A stretch of 64,000 nucleotides of DNA, taken from NCBI GenBank assembly GCA_041874725.1, contig CP097466.1:1984001-2048000 (forward strand). Direction: 5' to 3'. How positions within the stretch are numbered: position 1 is the stretch's first letter; each line of letters opens with the position of its first letter. The notes below the pieces were generated by a model that was not told where the DNA came from, did no database searches, and saw only the letters and a list, made by a program, of their open reading frames with translations. Origin of the DNA: Duganella sp. BuS-21 (GTDB lineage: Bacteria; Pseudomonadota; Gammaproteobacteria; Burkholderiales; Burkholderiaceae_D). The translations under genes were made by a program, and so were the position numbers. Of this stretch, positions 42,578-53,549 are shown piece by piece.

Positions 42578-43522
42578 CTACAGTGCGGAAAAGCGCTGCG
42601 CCAGTTGCTGCTGCCGGAACGACTCGGTGACGAAGTCGACAAAGGTGCGGGTCTTGGCCGGCATCAACTTCTGGCTGGTGAAGTAGAGCGAGATCGGGCC
42701 GGCGTCGCCGTACCAGTCCGGCAGCAGACGAACCAGCTCGCCACATTCCAGGTGCTGGATCACATCGGCCAGCACCAGCAGGGCTACCCCCATGCCCATC
42801 AGCGCCGCCGCGCAAATCGCATCGGGATCGTTGACTAGCAGGGCGGGGCGCAATTCGAGCGGCATTTCAGCACCGTGCCGGTTGCGCATCGCGCGCGATT
42901 GCAGGCGGCGCGTTTGCGGCGAGCGCATCAGAATGCCATCCAGCGCCGCCATGTCGGCGGGCGTGCGCGGCGTCGCCATGCCGGAGCGCTGGAGATAGGC
43001 CGGCGCCGCCACCGCGATCACGTGCGCCGGCGCCAGCTCGCGCGCTACCACGCCGGGCGTCAGCTCAAAGCCGCCGCCGATAGCGGCGTCGATGCGGTCG
43101 GCGATCAAATCCACCGGACGGTTATCGAAACTGCAATCGAGCGTGACGGCCGGGTAGCGTTGCTGGTAAGCCTGCAGCAGCGGTAGCACATGCAGGCGGC
43201 CGAAACGCGGCGGCATCGACAAGTTCAGCATGCCGGCCGGCTCGCCCTGGTGGGTGGTGAGATCGGCGATGGCGCCTTGAATGGTGTCCAGGCCGCCGCT
43301 GACCGCTTGCAGAAAGCGTTCGCCTTCCTCGGTCAATTGCAAGCCGCGTGTGCTGCGCTGGAACAGGCGCACGCCCAGATTGCGCTCCAGTTGGGCGACA
43401 TTGCGGCTCACCGCCGCCGGCGTCAGGGCCAGCTGCCGCGCCGCCGCCGAAAAGCTGGACGACTCCGCGCTGCGCACAAACGACTCCAGGTTGGACAGGG
43501 TTTCCAAGGTCGATGCCTTCAA
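42578..43522 (-). CDS. LysR-family regulator, paralogue, divergent from an F420-type reductase gene
   Basis: 314 residues. The DNA-binding domain (LSNLESFVRSAESSSFSAAA, RQLALTPAAVSRNVAQLERN) closely parallels the LysR at 40635-41600, and both effector domains share the KLMPAKTRTFVDF-like C-terminal end. It ends 5 bases beyond the stop of the convergent QorB-like gene and is divergent from the reductase at 43619, which it may regulate. Confidence 0.87.
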   Translation of the reverse strand: MKASTLETLSNLESFVRSAESSSFSAAARQLALTPAAVSRNVAQLERNLGVRLFQRSTRGLQLTEEGERFLQAVSGGLDTIQGAIADLTTHQGEPAGMLNLSMPPRFGRLHVLPLLQAYQQRYPAVTLDCSFDNRPVDLIADRIDAAIGGGFELTPGVVARELAPAHVIAVAAPAYLQRSGMATPRTPADMAALDGILMRSPQTRRLQSRAMRNRHGAEMPLELRPALLVNDPDAICAAALMGMGVALLVLADVIQHLECGELVRLLPDWYGDAGPISLYFTSQKLMPAKTRTFVDFVTESFRQQQLAQRFSAL

Positions 43523-43618
43523 GTATTCATTGAAACAGATTATAGCCAGTTGTGACTACTGCTGTTAGCTCCGCATCGCCATACTTGGCTGATCAACTTT
43601 TTTGAAAGAGAGCACATC

Positions 43619-44215
43619 ATGAAGATATCCATCATCGGCGCGGGCGCCATCGGTTCCACCATCGCCCGTATCCTGACCGCCGCCGGCATTCCGGTGGCGC
43701 TGGCCAATAGCCGCGAACCGGCCTCGCTGGCCACCCTGGCCGACCAACTTGGGCCGCTGCTGACGCCGGTGACTGCCGCCGAAGCGGCGCGGGCCGATCT
43801 GGTATTCCTGTCCGTGCCGTGGTCGAAGATCCCGGCGGCCGTGGCCGGCCTCGGACCGTGGCAGGGCCGCATCGTGGTCGATACCAACAATGCCATCGAG
43901 GCGCCGTCGTTCCGCGCGGTGGAGCTGCACGGCAAGGCGTCCAGTATCGTGATCGGGGACTTGCTGCCTGGCGCGCATGTGGTCAAGGCCTTCAACCACC
44001 TGCAAGCGGCCTTGTTGTCACGCGCCCCCGAGGAGGAAGGCGGACGTCGCGTGCTGTTCGTCTCCGGTGACCATGGCGATTCCAAGCGCGCCGTGCTGGC
44101 GCTGGTGGAACGGCTGGGTTTTGCCGGCATCGATCTCGGCACGCTGGACGGCGGCGGTCGCCTGGCGCAATTCCCGGGCGGCCCGCTGCCGACCTTGAAC
44201 CTCGTGAAGTTCTAG
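43619..44215 (+). CDS. F420-dependent NADP oxidoreductase-like NAD(P)-binding protein
   Basis: 198 residues with an N-terminal Rossmann motif MKISIIGAGAIGSTIARILT and the downstream VFLSVPWSKIPAAVAGLGPW, VVDTNNAIEAP and VVKAFNHLQAALL segments of the NADP oxidoreductase, coenzyme F420-dependent family (PF03807). In bacteria that do not make F420 these proteins act as NADPH-dependent reductases of unknown substrate. It ends 4 bases from the convergent AhpD-like gene. Confidence 0.8.
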   Translation: MKISIIGAGAIGSTIARILTAAGIPVALANSREPASLATLADQLGPLLTPVTAAEAARADLVFLSVPWSKIPAAVAGLGPWQGRIVVDTNNAIEAPSFRAVELHGKASSIVIGDLLPGAHVVKAFNHLQAALLSRAPEEEGGRRVLFVSGDHGDSKRAVLALVERLGFAGIDLGTLDGGGRLAQFPGGPLPTLNLVKF

Positions 44216-44219
44216 AAGC

Positions 44220-44684
44220 TTAGAAGCCCGGCGCCGGCACTTCCGGGATCTGGTTGAGCAGGCTGGCGTTGATGACGTTCCAACCGCGAATGGTGGCGAT
44301 GGTGTAGCTGATCTCGGCGATTTCGGTGTCGGTGAAATGTTCTTTCAACTGGGCGAAATCGTCGTCGGTCGGGTGCTTGTGGGGCAGGGCGTTGACCGCC
44401 TCGGCCCAGTTCAGCGCCGCGCGTTCCAGGGCGCTGAAGAACGGCGCCTCGCGCCAGCCGGAGACGGCGTTCAGGTGGCGCGGTTCGGCGCCTTGCTTGA
44501 TCAGGTCGCGCCAGTGCATGTCGACGCACACGCCGCAGCCGTTGATTTGCGACACGCGCAGGTTGATCAGCTCCACCAGGCGCACGCCGATCGAGCTTTT
44601 CTTGACGGCGCCGGACAGCGCGATCATGGCCTGCAGCTTGGCCGGAGCGAGTTGGAAGAAGGGAAGGCGGGCGGTTTGGGTCAT
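44220..44684 (-). CDS. AhpD-like carboxymuconolactone decarboxylase-family protein, ECF41 target
   Basis: 154 residues with the peroxidase-like CxxC motif in SQINGCGVCVDMHWRDLIKQ (Cys50/Cys53 region) preceded by a glutamate and followed by a histidine, as in AhpD alkylhydroperoxidases. Family members reduce peroxides or act on aromatic lactones. An exact ECF41 promoter lies upstream and the ECF41 sigma gene is the adjacent upstream gene on the same strand, the classical association for this sigma group. Confidence 0.88.
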   Translation of the reverse strand: MTQTARLPFFQLAPAKLQAMIALSGAVKKSSIGVRLVELINLRVSQINGCGVCVDMHWRDLIKQGAEPRHLNAVSGWREAPFFSALERAALNWAEAVNALPHKHPTDDDFAQLKEHFTDTEIAEISYTIATIRGWNVINASLLNQIPEVPAPGF

Positions 44685-44738
44685 GATGGTCTCTCAAGGT
44701 AAGCGGAGCACGCATAATTGCGTCTCCATACCTTGTTA

Positions 44739-44765
44739 GACGGGCCACCCGCCCAGCTTGTGACA
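44739..44765 (-). promoter_or_regulatory. ECF41 promoter of the AhpD-like gene
   Basis: Minus strand: TGTCACA (44765-44759), 16 bases, CGTC (44742-44739), identical to the published ECF41 consensus TGTCACA-N16-CGTC. Confidence 0.88.
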
Positions 44766-44769
44766 GCTT

Positions 44770-45645
44770 TCAGAAAATAGTTTGCGGCACGCCGGTCAGT
44801 TTGTCCGGGTTGCGGACGATGAAGACGGCGACGATGTGGTCGTTCTCGATGCGGAATGACTGGGCCGATTCCAGTTGGCCGTCGACATAGCGTACCAGCC
44901 CCGGCTCGCCGTTCACGCGGGCCTGGCGGTACGCCACTTGTTGTGGATACTGGTGTTCCAGCGACCAGAACGAGCCGGCCACGCGGCCGGCGCCGTGCAG
45001 GATGTGCAGGTAGGAGTTGACCTTGCCGCCGCCGTCGGCCACCAGCTGGACATCGTCGGCCAGCATGGTTTTCATGGCGGCGCGGTCGCCCAGTTGCGCG
45101 GCGGCGATGAAGCGGCCCAGGAGGGCGTGGTGCTGCTCCTTCTGCACCTGGAAGCGCGGCGTTTGCTGCTGTACACGTTGCTGCGCCCGGTGCACCATCT
45201 GCCGGCAGGCCGCTTCGCTCTTGCCGAGCATGGCGGCGATGTCGGCGTAGTCGTGCTCGAATACCTGCCGCATCAAGAACGCCGCGCGCTCCTCCGGCGA
45301 CAACCGCTCCAGCACCCACAGGAAGGCCATCGATACCTCGCTGGCCCGTTCCGCGTTGCTCTCGGGCGTGTGTTCGTCGAATTCAACGATGGGTTCCGGC
45401 AGCCACCAGCCCACATACGATGCACGCTCGGCCATGCGCGAGCGCAGGCGGTCGATCGACAGCCGGGTGGTGATGGTCACCAGCCAGGCCTCCGCCGACT
45501 GCACGGCTTCGCGGTCGCTGTCGTGCCAGCGCAGCCAGGCGTCCTGCACCACGTCTTCGGCGTCGGCGCGGGTGCCCAGCATGCGGTAGGCGACTGAAAA
45601 CAGGCGCGTGCGCAGCGCCGTGAAGGTGGAAGTTTCGCTCATCAT
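44770..45645 (-). CDS. ECF41-group RNA polymerase sigma factor with NTF2-like C-terminal domain
   Basis: About 291 residues: sigma2 region (LFSVAYRMLGTRADAEDVVQ, DAWLRWHD), the WLPEP linker motif, sigma4 (LSPEERAAFLMRQVFEHDYA, LGKSEAACRQMVHRAQQRV) and a SnoaL/NTF2-like extension with DGGGK and NPDKL. WLPEP, DGGGK and NPDKL are the three defining ECF41 motifs. In this group the C-terminal domain replaces an anti-sigma factor. The start is placed at the ATG pair 45645/45642, because an ATG at 45681 would lie upstream of the gene's own promoter. The transcript is nearly leaderless. It likely controls itself and the AhpD-like gene. Confidence 0.93.
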   Translation of the reverse strand: MMSETSTFTALRTRLFSVAYRMLGTRADAEDVVQDAWLRWHDSDREAVQSAEAWLVTITTRLSIDRLRSRMAERASYVGWWLPEPIVEFDEHTPESNAERASEVSMAFLWVLERLSPEERAAFLMRQVFEHDYADIAAMLGKSEAACRQMVHRAQQRVQQQTPRFQVQKEQHHALLGRFIAAAQLGDRAAMKTMLADDVQLVADGGGKVNSYLHILHGAGRVAGSFWSLEHQYPQQVAYRQARVNGEPGLVRYVDGQLESAQSFRIENDHIVAVFIVRNPDKLTGVPQTIF

Positions 45646-45653
45646 GAACCTAA

Positions 45654-45680
45654 GACGGATGACGGTCTGGTTTTGTGACA
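45654..45680 (-). promoter_or_regulatory. ECF41 promoter of the sigma factor gene (autoregulation)
   Basis: Minus strand: TGTCACA (45680-45674), 16 bases, CGTC (45657-45654), again the exact ECF41 consensus; the -10 ends 8 bases before the ATG. Confidence 0.88.
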
Positions 45681-45720
45681 AGCATAGCCGATTTCGCTGA
45701 TCGCCCGCGCGATCGTGCCG

Positions 45721-46509
45721 TCAGACGATGGTGTCGACCACGCCGCCGTCCACCCGCAGCGCCGCGCCGGTGGTGGCCGACGCCTGCGGCGAACAGACGT
45801 AGACCACCATATTGGCCACTTCCTCGGGCGTCGCCACCCGCTGGATGAGGGAGCCGCTGCGGTGTTCCTTGACGAAGGCATTGGCCTCGCGCTCGGCGGC
45901 CGCGTAGTCGGCGCCCGGCGCCACCAGGTCCTGCACGCCTTCCGACAAGGTCGGTCCCGGCAACACGGCGTTGACGGTGATGCCGGTGCCGGCCAGGCTC
46001 TTGGCCAGGCCGCGCGAAATGGCCAGGTTGCCGGTCTTGGAGAAGCCGTAATGAATCATGTCGGCCGGAATACTGATGCCCGATTCGGAAGAGATGAACA
46101 CGATGCGGCCCCAGTTCTTGGCCTGCATGCCGGGCAGGTAGGCGCGGCTGGCGCGCACGCCCGACATGATGTTGACCTCAAAGAAGCGGGTCCATTCCTC
46201 GTCGGGGATCTCGGCGAACGGCTGCAATTTGAAAATACCGAGGTTGTTGACCAGGATATCGGCCACCGGTTCCGCCTGTTGCAGGACGACGAAGCCGTCG
46301 GCGTTGGCCAGGTCGGCCGCCACGCCCCGCACTTGCGCGCCCGGCACCTGGTCGCGCAGCCGCGTCAGGGCCTGGTCGACGTCGGCCTGTTTGCGGCCGG
46401 TGATAACGACGGTGGCGCCGGCGCCGGCCAGGCCCGCCGCGATGGCGTAGCCGATGCCGCGCGTGGAACCGGTCACAATCGCGGTCTTGCCTTTCAGATC
46501 GATCTGCAT
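45721..46509 (-). CDS. Short-chain dehydrogenase/reductase
   Basis: 262 residues, classical SDR: cofactor motif TGSTRGIGYAIAAGL, NNLGIF (NNAG position), catalytic Ser in VFISSESGISIPADM and the Tyr/Lys pair in HYGFSKTGNLAISR. There Tyr-x3-Lys appears as Y-G-F-S-K, which is intact. Substrate not evident. It lies upstream of the ECF41 gene on the same strand but is separated by the sigma promoter. Confidence 0.87.
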   Translation of the reverse strand: MQIDLKGKTAIVTGSTRGIGYAIAAGLAGAGATVVITGRKQADVDQALTRLRDQVPGAQVRGVAADLANADGFVVLQQAEPVADILVNNLGIFKLQPFAEIPDEEWTRFFEVNIMSGVRASRAYLPGMQAKNWGRIVFISSESGISIPADMIHYGFSKTGNLAISRGLAKSLAGTGITVNAVLPGPTLSEGVQDLVAPGADYAAAEREANAFVKEHRSGSLIQRVATPEEVANMVVYVCSPQASATTGAALRVDGGVVDTIV

Positions 46510-46583
46510 GCTGGTCCTTTCGGGAGGGATGGTTGGTGGTCCATCCTAGCCCAAAATGGCAGTCGCACCATCTGCTTTAAGTA

Positions 46584-47675
46584 CTAAGTTTTGACCTTGT
46601 CCGGCACGCGGGTAACGATGACGTTGCCGTCCACCAGCTTGCAATCGATGATATGGGTGCGCGAAGGACCGGTGTGGCGCGAGGTCAGGTCGTGGTACTT
46701 GCCGGCGTCTTCCAGCCGCAGGTCGATGCGGAAGCTGTCCAGGTTGTTGGTCTGCTGGACTTCGCGCAGGCGCTGCTTGCGGACTTCGGCCTCCTTGTCG
46801 CTGCGGCCGTGCATTTCCGGGCCTTCGAAGTAGCGGATCAGCGCGCATTCGACCACGTCGATACGGTCCTTGAGCAGCATGTCGGCGGCGATCGGGTTCT
46901 GGTTCACTTCCATTTCCGCCGGGTCGCCGTCGTCCGACATCACCTCCACGTTCATGCGCTGGATCAGCAGCAGCATGTCGTTGTCTTCGCTGAAGCGCTG
47001 GTGCACGCGCTGCACCGGCACCAGGCGCGCGCGCGCCAGACGGCCTACCGGGTCCTTGGTCTGGCCGACGTACTGCACTTCGGTCTTGTAGTTGAGATTG
47101 TTCTCGTACTGCTGCAGCAGGTCGTGGATCGACAGCGCTTCGATCAGGCCGCCCCAGTTGAGCGTGAGGAAGCGGTCGGTCAGCACCACCGACGGTTTCT
47201 TCAGCGTGGCGGCGAACGGCACGGTCAGCTCGATGGTCAGCGACTCCTTCTTTTCTTCCGGCCCCACCAGCAGCGGCACGGTGAGCTTCAGCGAGAAGAA
47301 GCCCCAGCTGGTGCTGCGGCTGGTATCGAAGCGCACGCGCGGGCGGTTGACGGCGAAGTAGATCAGCCGTTTTTCGCTGGTCGCTTCCAGGTCGAACTGC
47401 ATCCGGCGCAGATGGCGGCCGACCGGGTCGCGGATGTCCGGCACTTCGGGAAAACCGGCGATCAGGTCATACCAATGGAATTTGGCGTCGGCCACGGTGA
47501 CCACCCAGGTCTGCGGTGCGGCGGTGCGCTGCGGCATCAGCGGCAGCAGCTCCTCCATCGCATCGGGCGGCGGCGCCAGCAGGTCGTGGAACGGCTCGGG
47601 CGCTTCTTCGAACAGGGCGCCTATGCCCAGCTCTTCCGGCGACGGATCTGGGTAATCGTCGTCGTCATTGCTCAT
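46584..47675 (-). CDS. Uncharacterised cytoplasmic protein (363 aa)
   Basis: Acidic N-terminus (MSNDDDDYPDPSPEELGIGA), no signal peptide or membrane segment. The body is mixed alpha/beta with FHWYDLIAGFPEVPDIRDPV, ESLTIELTVPFAATLKKPSV and a stretch EVQYVGQTKDPVGRLARARL that superficially recalls the YIG half of GIY-YIG nucleases. The paired GIY strand and the catalytic Glu context are not evident, so I make no functional call. Transcribed alone on the minus strand. Confidence 0.6.
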   Translation of the reverse strand: MSNDDDDYPDPSPEELGIGALFEEAPEPFHDLLAPPPDAMEELLPLMPQRTAAPQTWVVTVADAKFHWYDLIAGFPEVPDIRDPVGRHLRRMQFDLEATSEKRLIYFAVNRPRVRFDTSRSTSWGFFSLKLTVPLLVGPEEKKESLTIELTVPFAATLKKPSVVLTDRFLTLNWGGLIEALSIHDLLQQYENNLNYKTEVQYVGQTKDPVGRLARARLVPVQRVHQRFSEDNDMLLLIQRMNVEVMSDDGDPAEMEVNQNPIAADMLLKDRIDVVECALIRYFEGPEMHGRSDKEAEVRKQRLREVQQTNNLDSFRIDLRLEDAGKYHDLTSRHTGPSRTHIIDCKLVDGNVIVTRVPDKVKT

Positions 47676-47784
47676 GTTGCGCGCTCCAAGTGTCTCATCG
47701 TTCCGTGATTATAGTGCCTTCAGCGTGATATTTCCACGTGGAAACAGTCAGCGGCGGCAAGAAAATTACTCAATGTAACACTAC

Positions 47785-47946
47785 TCAGGCCTCGGCGCGC
47801 TTCGCCACGGCAGGCAGCGGCATGGCGCTGACGTGGGCCTGGCCCTCGGCGATGAAGCAGCTCAGCAGGTGGCGTTCTCCAATGCGCGTGGATGGGCGTA
47901 GGCGCGCGGCCGGATCGCCGTCTCGCCCAGCAACAAATTCGTGCAC
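47785..47946 (-). CDS. Possible small gene or gene remnant (53 aa)
   Basis: Within the 292-bp gap 47676-47967 a minus-strand frame from GTG 47946 to TGA 47785 reads HEFVAGRDGDPAARLRPSTR, then IGERHLLSCFIAEGQAHVSA... with codon use like real genes here. There is no clear ribosome-binding site and a TTG slightly upstream could also start it. It may be a small protein or a decayed coding end. Confidence 0.25.
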   Translation of the reverse strand: MHEFVAGRDGDPAARLRPSTRIGERHLLSCFIAEGQAHVSAMPLPAVAKRAEA

Positions 47947-47967
47947 GATGACTCGTCTATACAACGC

Positions 47968-48663
47968 CTAGGCCGCCAGTGGCCGGGCCGCCAGCGTGGT
48001 CTGCAGCAGCGCCAACAGCTCGTGCGGTTGCTGGAATACATAATCGGCTTGCCAATGTTGCGGTTCGGTCGGGCCGCAATAGCCCCAGCCGCAGCCGATG
48101 GTCAGCATGCCGGCGGCCTTGCCGGCCTGGATGTCGCGCAGGTCGTCGCCCACGTACCAGCACTGTTCCGGCGCCAGGTTCAGGCGGCGCGCGGCTTCCA
48201 GCAGCGGCGCCGGGTGCGGCTTGGCGTGCGGCGTGGTGTCGCCCGAGATCGAGCAGGCCGCGTGCGCCAGGCCGATCTGCGGCAGCAGCGGGTCGGTGAA
48301 GCGCTTGGGCTTGTTGGTGACGATGCCCCATTGCAGGCCCGCCGCTTCGATGCCTGTCAACAGCTCGGTGATGCCGTCGAACAGGCCGCTGTGCACGGCC
48401 ATGGCCGCTTCGTAGTTGGCGAAAAAGCCGTCGCGCAGTTCATCGTAGCCCTGGTCTTCCGGCTTCAGGCCGAAGGATGCGCCGATCATGCCGCGCGCCC
48501 CGGCCGAGGCGGTCGGGCGCAGGATGGCGTAGTCGGTCGGCGCCAGTCCGCGCGCGGTGCGCAGCCGGTTGACGGCGGCGGCCAGGTCGGGCGCGGTGTC
48601 GGCCAGTGTGCCGTCGAGGTCGAACAGGATGGCGCGTGGAACGGCGGGTAAGGTCATGGTCAT
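47968..48663 (-). CDS. gph: Phosphoglycolate phosphatase-like HAD hydrolase
   Basis: 231 residues with HAD motif I AILFDLDGTLADTAPDL, motif II/III regions GIVTNKPKRFTDP and HPAPLLEAARRLNL and motif IV YVGDDLRDIQAGKAAGM. Gph removes 2-phosphoglycolate arising from DNA repair; in some bacteria the orthologue is the MurNAc-6-phosphate phosphatase MupP, also commonly next to ubiG and gyrA. It starts 5 bases after the ubiG stop (ATGs at 48663 and 48657), so the two are co-transcribed. Confidence 0.87.
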   Translation of the reverse strand: MTMTLPAVPRAILFDLDGTLADTAPDLAAAVNRLRTARGLAPTDYAILRPTASAGARGMIGASFGLKPEDQGYDELRDGFFANYEAAMAVHSGLFDGITELLTGIEAAGLQWGIVTNKPKRFTDPLLPQIGLAHAACSISGDTTPHAKPHPAPLLEAARRLNLAPEQCWYVGDDLRDIQAGKAAGMLTIGCGWGYCGPTEPQHWQADYVFQQPHELLALLQTTLAARPLAA

Positions 48664-48668
48664 GATGA

Positions 48669-49364
48669 TTACAATGGGCGGCGCGCGGCCACCAGGTAGT
48701 TGACGCTGGTGTTCTCGTTGAGCGAGTAGATCTTGGTCAGCGGATTGTAGCCCATGCCTTTGAAGCCTTGCACTTCCAGCCCGGCGCTGCGGATGAACTG
48801 CGACAGCTCGGACGGCGTGATGAATTTTTCGTAGTCGTGGGTGCCCTTGGGCAGCATGTTGAGTATGTACTCGGCGCCGATGACGGCGAACAGATAGGCT
48901 TTCGGATTGCGGTTCAACGTCGAGAAGAACACCTGGCCGCCCGGTTTCACCAGCGCGGCGGCGGCGCGCACGATGGCGGCCGGGTCCGGCACGTGTTCGA
49001 GCATTTCCATGCAGGTGACCACGTCGTACTGGCCGGCTTCCTGCACGGCCATGTCTTCGGCGGCGATCAGCTTGTAGCGCACCTGCACGCCGGATTCCAG
49101 CGAATGCAGGTCGGCCACTTTCAGGGCTTTCTCGCCGAGGTCGATGCCGGTGACGGTGGCGCCCTTGCGCGCCATCGATTCGGACAGGATGCCGCCGCCG
49201 CAGCCGATGTCGATCACGTTCTTGCCGGCCAGCGGGGCGCGCGCGTTGATCCATTCCAGGCGCAGCGGATTAATTTCGTGCAGCGGGCGGAACTCCGAGG
49301 TCGGGTCCCACCAGCGGTGGGCGAGTTCGGCGAATTTTTGCAGTTCTAATGGGTCGGCGTTCAT
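48669..49364 (-). CDS. ubiG: Ubiquinone biosynthesis O-methyltransferase
   Basis: 231 residues, SAM-dependent methyltransferase with [20 protein letters not shown] and [10 protein letters not shown] at the N-terminus, motif [18 protein letters not shown] and [20 protein letters not shown], which are diagnostic for UbiG/Coq3. It carries out both O-methylation steps of ubiquinone synthesis. First gene of a ubiG-gph pair, downstream of and on the same strand as ompA. Confidence 0.95.
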   Translation of the reverse strand: MNADPLELQKFAELAHRWWDPTSEFRPLHEINPLRLEWINARAPLAGKNVIDIGCGGGILSESMARKGATVTGIDLGEKALKVADLHSLESGVQVRYKLIAAEDMAVQEAGQYDVVTCMEMLEHVPDPAAIVRAAAALVKPGGQVFFSTLNRNPKAYLFAVIGAEYILNMLPKGTHDYEKFITPSELSQFIRSAGLEVQGFKGMGYNPLTKIYSLNENTSVNYLVAARRPL

Positions 49365-49396
49365 GGTGTTTTATGCAAATGGAATGCGCTATTTTA

Positions 49397-49425
49397 ACCC
49401 GTACGGGGACGGACCCCTTTTGGAT
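49397..49425. repeat. GGGTCGGACCCC-type repeat, degenerate copy
   Basis: CCCGTACGGGGACGGACCCC at 49398 shares the GTAC-centred core of the repeat at 14851-14917, but the arms are rearranged. A run of nine Gs (49428-49436) follows. Confidence 0.45.
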
Positions 49426-49566
49426 TGGGGGGGGGGAATGTTATTCATGGATTGCCGGTAATGCGGTTCAACGCGGTGCTCGCGATGAATACTCGTGGGC
49501 GACTCAATCGTCGTCCTGAAAAGCACCCCTGGCCGCAGCGGTGTGCGGCTAGCCGCGATGAAGCAA

Positions 49567-49624
49567 AAAAAAGCCCCGTCGGACCGAGTATGCTCTAGAG
49601 CGCACTCGGCCGACGGGGCCTTTG
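49567..49624 (-). terminator. Strong terminator of ompA
   Basis: On the minus strand GGCCCCGTCGGCCGAGT pairs with ACTCGGTCCGACGGGGC (one bulge) around an AT-rich loop, followed by a run of eight Ts. It begins 18 bases after the ompA stop. Confidence 0.88.
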
Positions 49625-49641
49625 CTGTTCAGCGCAGCGAA

Positions 49642-50358
49642 TTACTTGCTGGTGCCGACTACTTCGATTTCTACGCGACGGTTTTTAGCGCGGCCTTCTG
49701 CAGTTTTGTTGTCTGCAACTGGCTGTTTCTCGCCTTTGCCTTCGGTGTAGACGCGGTTGGCTTCCACACCTTTGGAGATGATGTAGGCCTTGACGGCTTC
49801 AGCGCGGCGTACCGACAGCTTCTGGTTGTACTCGTCCGAACCCACCGAGTCGGTGTGACCGACGGCGATGATGACTTCCAGGTTGATCGAACCCAGTTTC
49901 GACGTGACGTCATCCAGCTTGGCTTTGCCTTCCGGTTTCAGGACGGCTTTGTCGAAGTCGAAGAACGCGTCAGCGGCGAAGCTCACTTTTTGTGCGGTTG
50001 GCACTGGTGCTGGAGCAGGTGCTGGCATTGGTGCCGGTGCTGGCGCAGGCGCTGGGGCGACCGGTGGCGGCGGAGGCGCCACGCACTTGCCGTTTTCCAG
50101 CTTCTCTGGCTCTACGCACAGTGGCAGATCGCAACCTGGCACGGCATCAGCCGGGGTCCAGTAGCCGGTGCGCCAGCACAGGCCGAACGGGTCACGGGCG
50201 ATGATGCCGCGTGCGTCCTGAACGTAGGCGCTTTTCGGGGTCGATGCCTTGATGTCGGTGGTGACCGGTGCGTAGGGTGGCGCGGTCGGGGTGGTCTGGG
50301 CGATGGCGGAGGCTGCGAATGCAGCCGAGATGGCCAACATCGAAATCAGTTTTTTCAT
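49642..50358 (-). CDS. ompA: OmpA-family outer membrane protein
   Basis: 238 residues with a signal peptide (MKKLISMLAISAAFAASAIA). The short N-terminal part has paired cysteines (GLCWRTGYWTPADAVPGCDL, PLCVEPEKLENGKC), followed by a Pro/Ala linker and a C-terminal OmpA-like peptidoglycan-binding domain (FFDFDKAVLKPEGKAKLDDV, VGHTDSVGSDEYNQKLSVRR, NRRVEIEV). There is no eight-strand barrel, so the outer-membrane connection is through other proteins or the disulfide-bearing N-domain. GAAAGGAAA forms the ribosome-binding site. Confidence 0.92.
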   Translation of the reverse strand: MKKLISMLAISAAFAASAIAQTTPTAPPYAPVTTDIKASTPKSAYVQDARGIIARDPFGLCWRTGYWTPADAVPGCDLPLCVEPEKLENGKCVAPPPPPVAPAPAPAPAPMPAPAPAPVPTAQKVSFAADAFFDFDKAVLKPEGKAKLDDVTSKLGSINLEVIIAVGHTDSVGSDEYNQKLSVRRAEAVKAYIISKGVEANRVYTEGKGEKQPVADNKTAEGRAKNRRVEIEVVGTSK

Positions 50359-50764
50359 ATTTTTTTTCCTTTCGGGGGTGATATCTGCAGAAAACTGCGC
50401 GTCGTAGTTCTTTGCGTGGGGCGAATTCTACCACGCAGGGGCGTCAGACCCGTTTTCCGCTTGTGATTCAAGCAATTGACTTCTCGTCCATTTTGCCACA
50501 AGCGCCGCAATTCGTTTGGCGGGCTCCAACATGGCGCTGTTTCGGGTTCAACCAAAATGTTGTTTTGTTGCAACGCGATTGTCGATAATAATTGAGTAAT
50601 GTGTCATGAATATTACAAGTTGTTACTCGCACCAATCGTGTGCGACCCCGCATGATTGCTGGGGCCGCGCGGAAATCCGCTTGTTGCCTTGCGCCCATGC
50701 TAAAATCGACCGCTTGCCTGTCTCTTTGGAGAGGCTTAATAAACCACAGTAAAACGACCGGCCA
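50359..50764. other. Divergent promoter region between ompA and gyrA (406 bp)
   Basis: No gene is seen. On the minus strand a TAGAAT (50430-50425) is a likely -10 for ompA. On the plus strand TAAAAT at 50701-50706 is the best -10 candidate for the gyrA operon, with a weak -35 17 bases before. The middle part is AT-rich (about 50555-50630). Confidence 0.45.
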
Positions 50765-53395
<2,631 letters not shown>

Positions 53396-53415
53396 AGCTC
53401 GAAGTATCGAGACAG

Positions 53416-53459
53416 CGGGGCCACGACTATTGCGCGCCAATAGGACTGGCCCCGTTTTA
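53416..53459 (+). terminator. Terminator of gyrA
   Basis: CGGGGCCA / TGGCCCCG outer stem with an inner CTATTG/CAATAG stem, followed by TTTTATTAAT. Confidence 0.82.
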
Positions 53460-53466
53460 TTAATAC

Positions 53467-53529
53467 CGTCGTTCCCGCGCAAGCGGGAATCCATACGCAG
53501 CATGGGTTCCCGCCTGCGCGGGAACGACG
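53467..53529. repeat. REP-like inverted-repeat doublet, copy 2
   Basis: Two head-to-head units (CGTTCCCGCGCAAGCGGGAA and its partner) between the gyrA terminator and serC, same family as 874-954 and 63771-63834. Confidence 0.88.
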
Positions 53530-53549
53530 GGTTGCCAAAGGAACGCAAC

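Noticed and set aside
46584..47675. Calling the 363-aa protein a GIY-YIG nuclease
   Set aside because: Only one strand motif is similar; the GIY partner strand and catalytic residues are not evident.
49428..49436. Run of nine Gs as a phase-variable tract
   Set aside because: It lies in the gap between ompA and ubiG, not inside a coding or clear promoter sequence.
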